Assembly: GCA_028715545.1 (NCBI GenBank)
Contig: JAQURP010000007.1
Span: 1 to 41,141 of the forward strand
Reading direction: 5' to 3'
DNA from: Methanocellales archaeon
GTDB taxonomy: Archaea > Halobacteriota > UBA148
DNA: 41,141 bases
Part shown: piece after piece, positions 39,882-41,141 of the stretch
How the letters are laid out: every line of letters starts with the position of its first letter
How positions within the stretch are numbered: the stretch's first letter is position 1
Notes under the pieces: generated by a model
Databases searched by the model: none
The model's input: the letters and a program-made list of their open reading frames with translations, nothing else
Told to the model about the DNA's origin: nothing
Position numbers and translations under genes: made by a program

Positions 39882-41137
39882 AATTTAAGATGTTACTAGA
39901 ATGCATCGAATGTAAAGCCCAATATCCTGACACAGAGATAATTTACACATGCCAAAGATGTGGCGGACTTCTGGATGTCATATACGATTATTCAAAGATC
40001 GACCTCAGGGTTCAAAAGCTAAAGCAACCCCCGTCCGTATGGAAATATGCCTCGCTTCTGCCTATCAAGATGGAGCCCGTAACCCTAAAAGAGGGAGGAA
40101 CTCCACTTTACAAATGCGACAGGCTTGCGAAAAAAATCGGCATTCATGAATTATACGTCAAAAATGAGGGCCTAAATCCCACTGGCTCTTTCAAGGATAG
40201 AGGAATGACCGTTGGCGTGTCGAAGGCAATCGAACTGGGTATGAAGACGGTCGCATGTGCATCCACTGGTAATACTTCTGCATCCCTGGCAATCTACGCT
40301 GCAAAAGCCGGCATTTCTGCTGTTGTACTGCTGCCGGAGGGTAAGGTTGCCATGGGTAAGGTAGCACAAGCACTGATGCATGGCGCTAAGGTGATCACCA
40401 TCAGGGGCAACTTCGACGATGCGTTTAGGTTGGTGCGCGAATTATGCGAGCAAAGGGAATTTTATCTGCTTAACTCAATCAATCCTTTCCGCCTGGAAGG
40501 GCAGAAGACCATCGGCTTTGAAATCATAGACCAACTGGGCTGGAAATCGCCAGATAGGGTCGTTCTTCCGGTTGGTAACGCCGGCAACATTTCCGCCATC
40601 TACAAGGGCTTCTCCGAGTTCAAACGATTTGACATCATCGATGAAATTCCCAGGATGACGGGCATTCAATCAGAGGGCGCATGCCCGATCTTTAATGCTT
40701 TTAGTAAAGGCGCCAGGAAAATCGTACCAGAGAAACATCCGGAGACCATTGCATCTGCCATAAGAATCGGCGATCCGGTGAACGCGCCGAAAGCGCTTCT
40801 TGCGATCTATGATTCTGGCGGGCTGGCAGAAAAGGTATCAGACGACGAGATAATAGATGCCCAAAAAAGTCTGGCCAGACTGGAGGGCATCGGTGTGGAG
40901 CCAGCCAGCGCAGCATCAATTGCAGGTCTCACAAAATTGAGGGAGAAAGGTGTGATACAGCCGGACGAGCGCGTTGTTTGCATCACCACCGGACATCTAT
41001 TGAAAGATCCGGAGGAAGTGATAGGTGTTTGTGGTAAGCCGATGGTGGTCGAGGCAGACATAGAGGCGATACGTGCCGTTATATCTAATGAAGATTCGGT
41101 TGAATATTTGGGTGCGGTTTTGCAGAGCGTTCGATAA
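39878..41137 (+). CDS. thrC: Threonine synthase
   Basis: PLP enzyme making threonine from O-phosphohomoserine. 419 residues. The N-terminal zinc-ribbon-like segment (CIECKAQYP, then TCQRCGGLLD) is common in archaeal ThrC. The PLP Lys is Lys106 in NPTGSFKDRGM, and STGNTSASLAIYAA and VGNAGNISAIY bind the cofactor phosphate. The GTG at 39878 overlaps the alaS stop by four bases (GTGA); an ATG four codons later is an alternative. The complete stop lies four bases before the window edge. Confidence 0.93.
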   Translation: MKFKMLLECIECKAQYPDTEIIYTCQRCGGLLDVIYDYSKIDLRVQKLKQPPSVWKYASLLPIKMEPVTLKEGGTPLYKCDRLAKKIGIHELYVKNEGLNPTGSFKDRGMTVGVSKAIELGMKTVACASTGNTSASLAIYAAKAGISAVVLLPEGKVAMGKVAQALMHGAKVITIRGNFDDAFRLVRELCEQREFYLLNSINPFRLEGQKTIGFEIIDQLGWKSPDRVVLPVGNAGNISAIYKGFSEFKRFDIIDEIPRMTGIQSEGACPIFNAFSKGARKIVPEKHPETIASAIRIGDPVNAPKALLAIYDSGGLAEKVSDDEIIDAQKSLARLEGIGVEPASAASIAGLTKLREKGVIQPDERVVCITTGHLLKDPEEVIGVCGKPMVVEADIEAIRAVISNEDSVEYLGAVLQSVR

Positions 41138-41141
41138 GGGT

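Noticed and set aside
1-41141. CRISPR arrays, rRNA genes or integrated prophage
   Set aside because: No regularly spaced repeats, no rRNA-like sequence and no phage structural, integrase or terminase genes are present; the tRNA 3' end is not duplicated nearby.

Overview
This is archaeal DNA, most likely from a methanogen-related euryarchaeon (Methanomicrobia-like; the sequence alone does not allow a finer call). Support comes from an archaeal oligosaccharyltransferase AglB, a Sec61-gamma type SecE, Spt5, the L11 / L1-P0-P1 stalk genes, FtsZ, the archaeal D-aminoacyl-tRNA deacylase, an archaeal-type AlaRS, a tRNA without encoded CCA, TATA-box promoters and a mix of Shine-Dalgarno (SD) and apparently leaderless starts.

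Positions 1-23900 form a surface-glycan / N-glycosylation island. It opens with the 3' end of a flippase-like membrane protein. A minus-strand rml operon follows (order of transcription rmlA, rmlD, rmlC-like, a sugar C-methyltransferase, rmlB; 5741 to 1028). The next block (6070-10989) has a CDP-alcohol phosphatidyltransferase-like protein lacking the last motif Asp, a SAM methyltransferase, an OPA-type transporter and two LicC-like nucleotidyltransferases, one with an unexpected N-terminal domain. A long minus-strand run (18391 to 10982) encodes three GT4 glycosyltransferases, a GT2 enzyme, a Gfo/Idh oxidoreductase, an aldo/keto-reductase-like barrel without the usual catalytic Tyr, and another glycosyltransferase. 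On the plus strand come one more GT4, AglB and an AglJ-like GT2. Together these can make an activated deoxysugar, possibly a C-methyl-branched one, probably activate a phospho-alcohol as a CDP derivative, assemble a lipid-linked glycan and transfer it to protein.

Positions 24000-28500 are mixed: a PIN-ATPase-KH protein, a flavin-reductase-like gene overlapping an unknown gene, a tRNA-Arg(CCU), and gene-poor AT-rich DNA with inverted repeats and short coding-like fragments.

Positions 28485-41141 are mostly housekeeping: a DUF5806-like protein, a CBS protein next to a cation/proton antiporter, D-aminoacyl-tRNA deacylase, ftsZ-secE-spt5-rpl11, then rpl1-rpl10-rpl12 behind a separate promoter and a leader hairpin that resembles an L1 autoregulatory site, a FAD dehydrogenase, alaS and thrC.

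The best candidate for an undescribed system is the phospho-alcohol / branched-sugar decoration module at about 2-14 kb. Other points worth checking are the AlaRS editing site with a Tyr in place of the last zinc-ligand His, the P0 protein without its acidic tail, and gene debris in several gaps of the glycan island.
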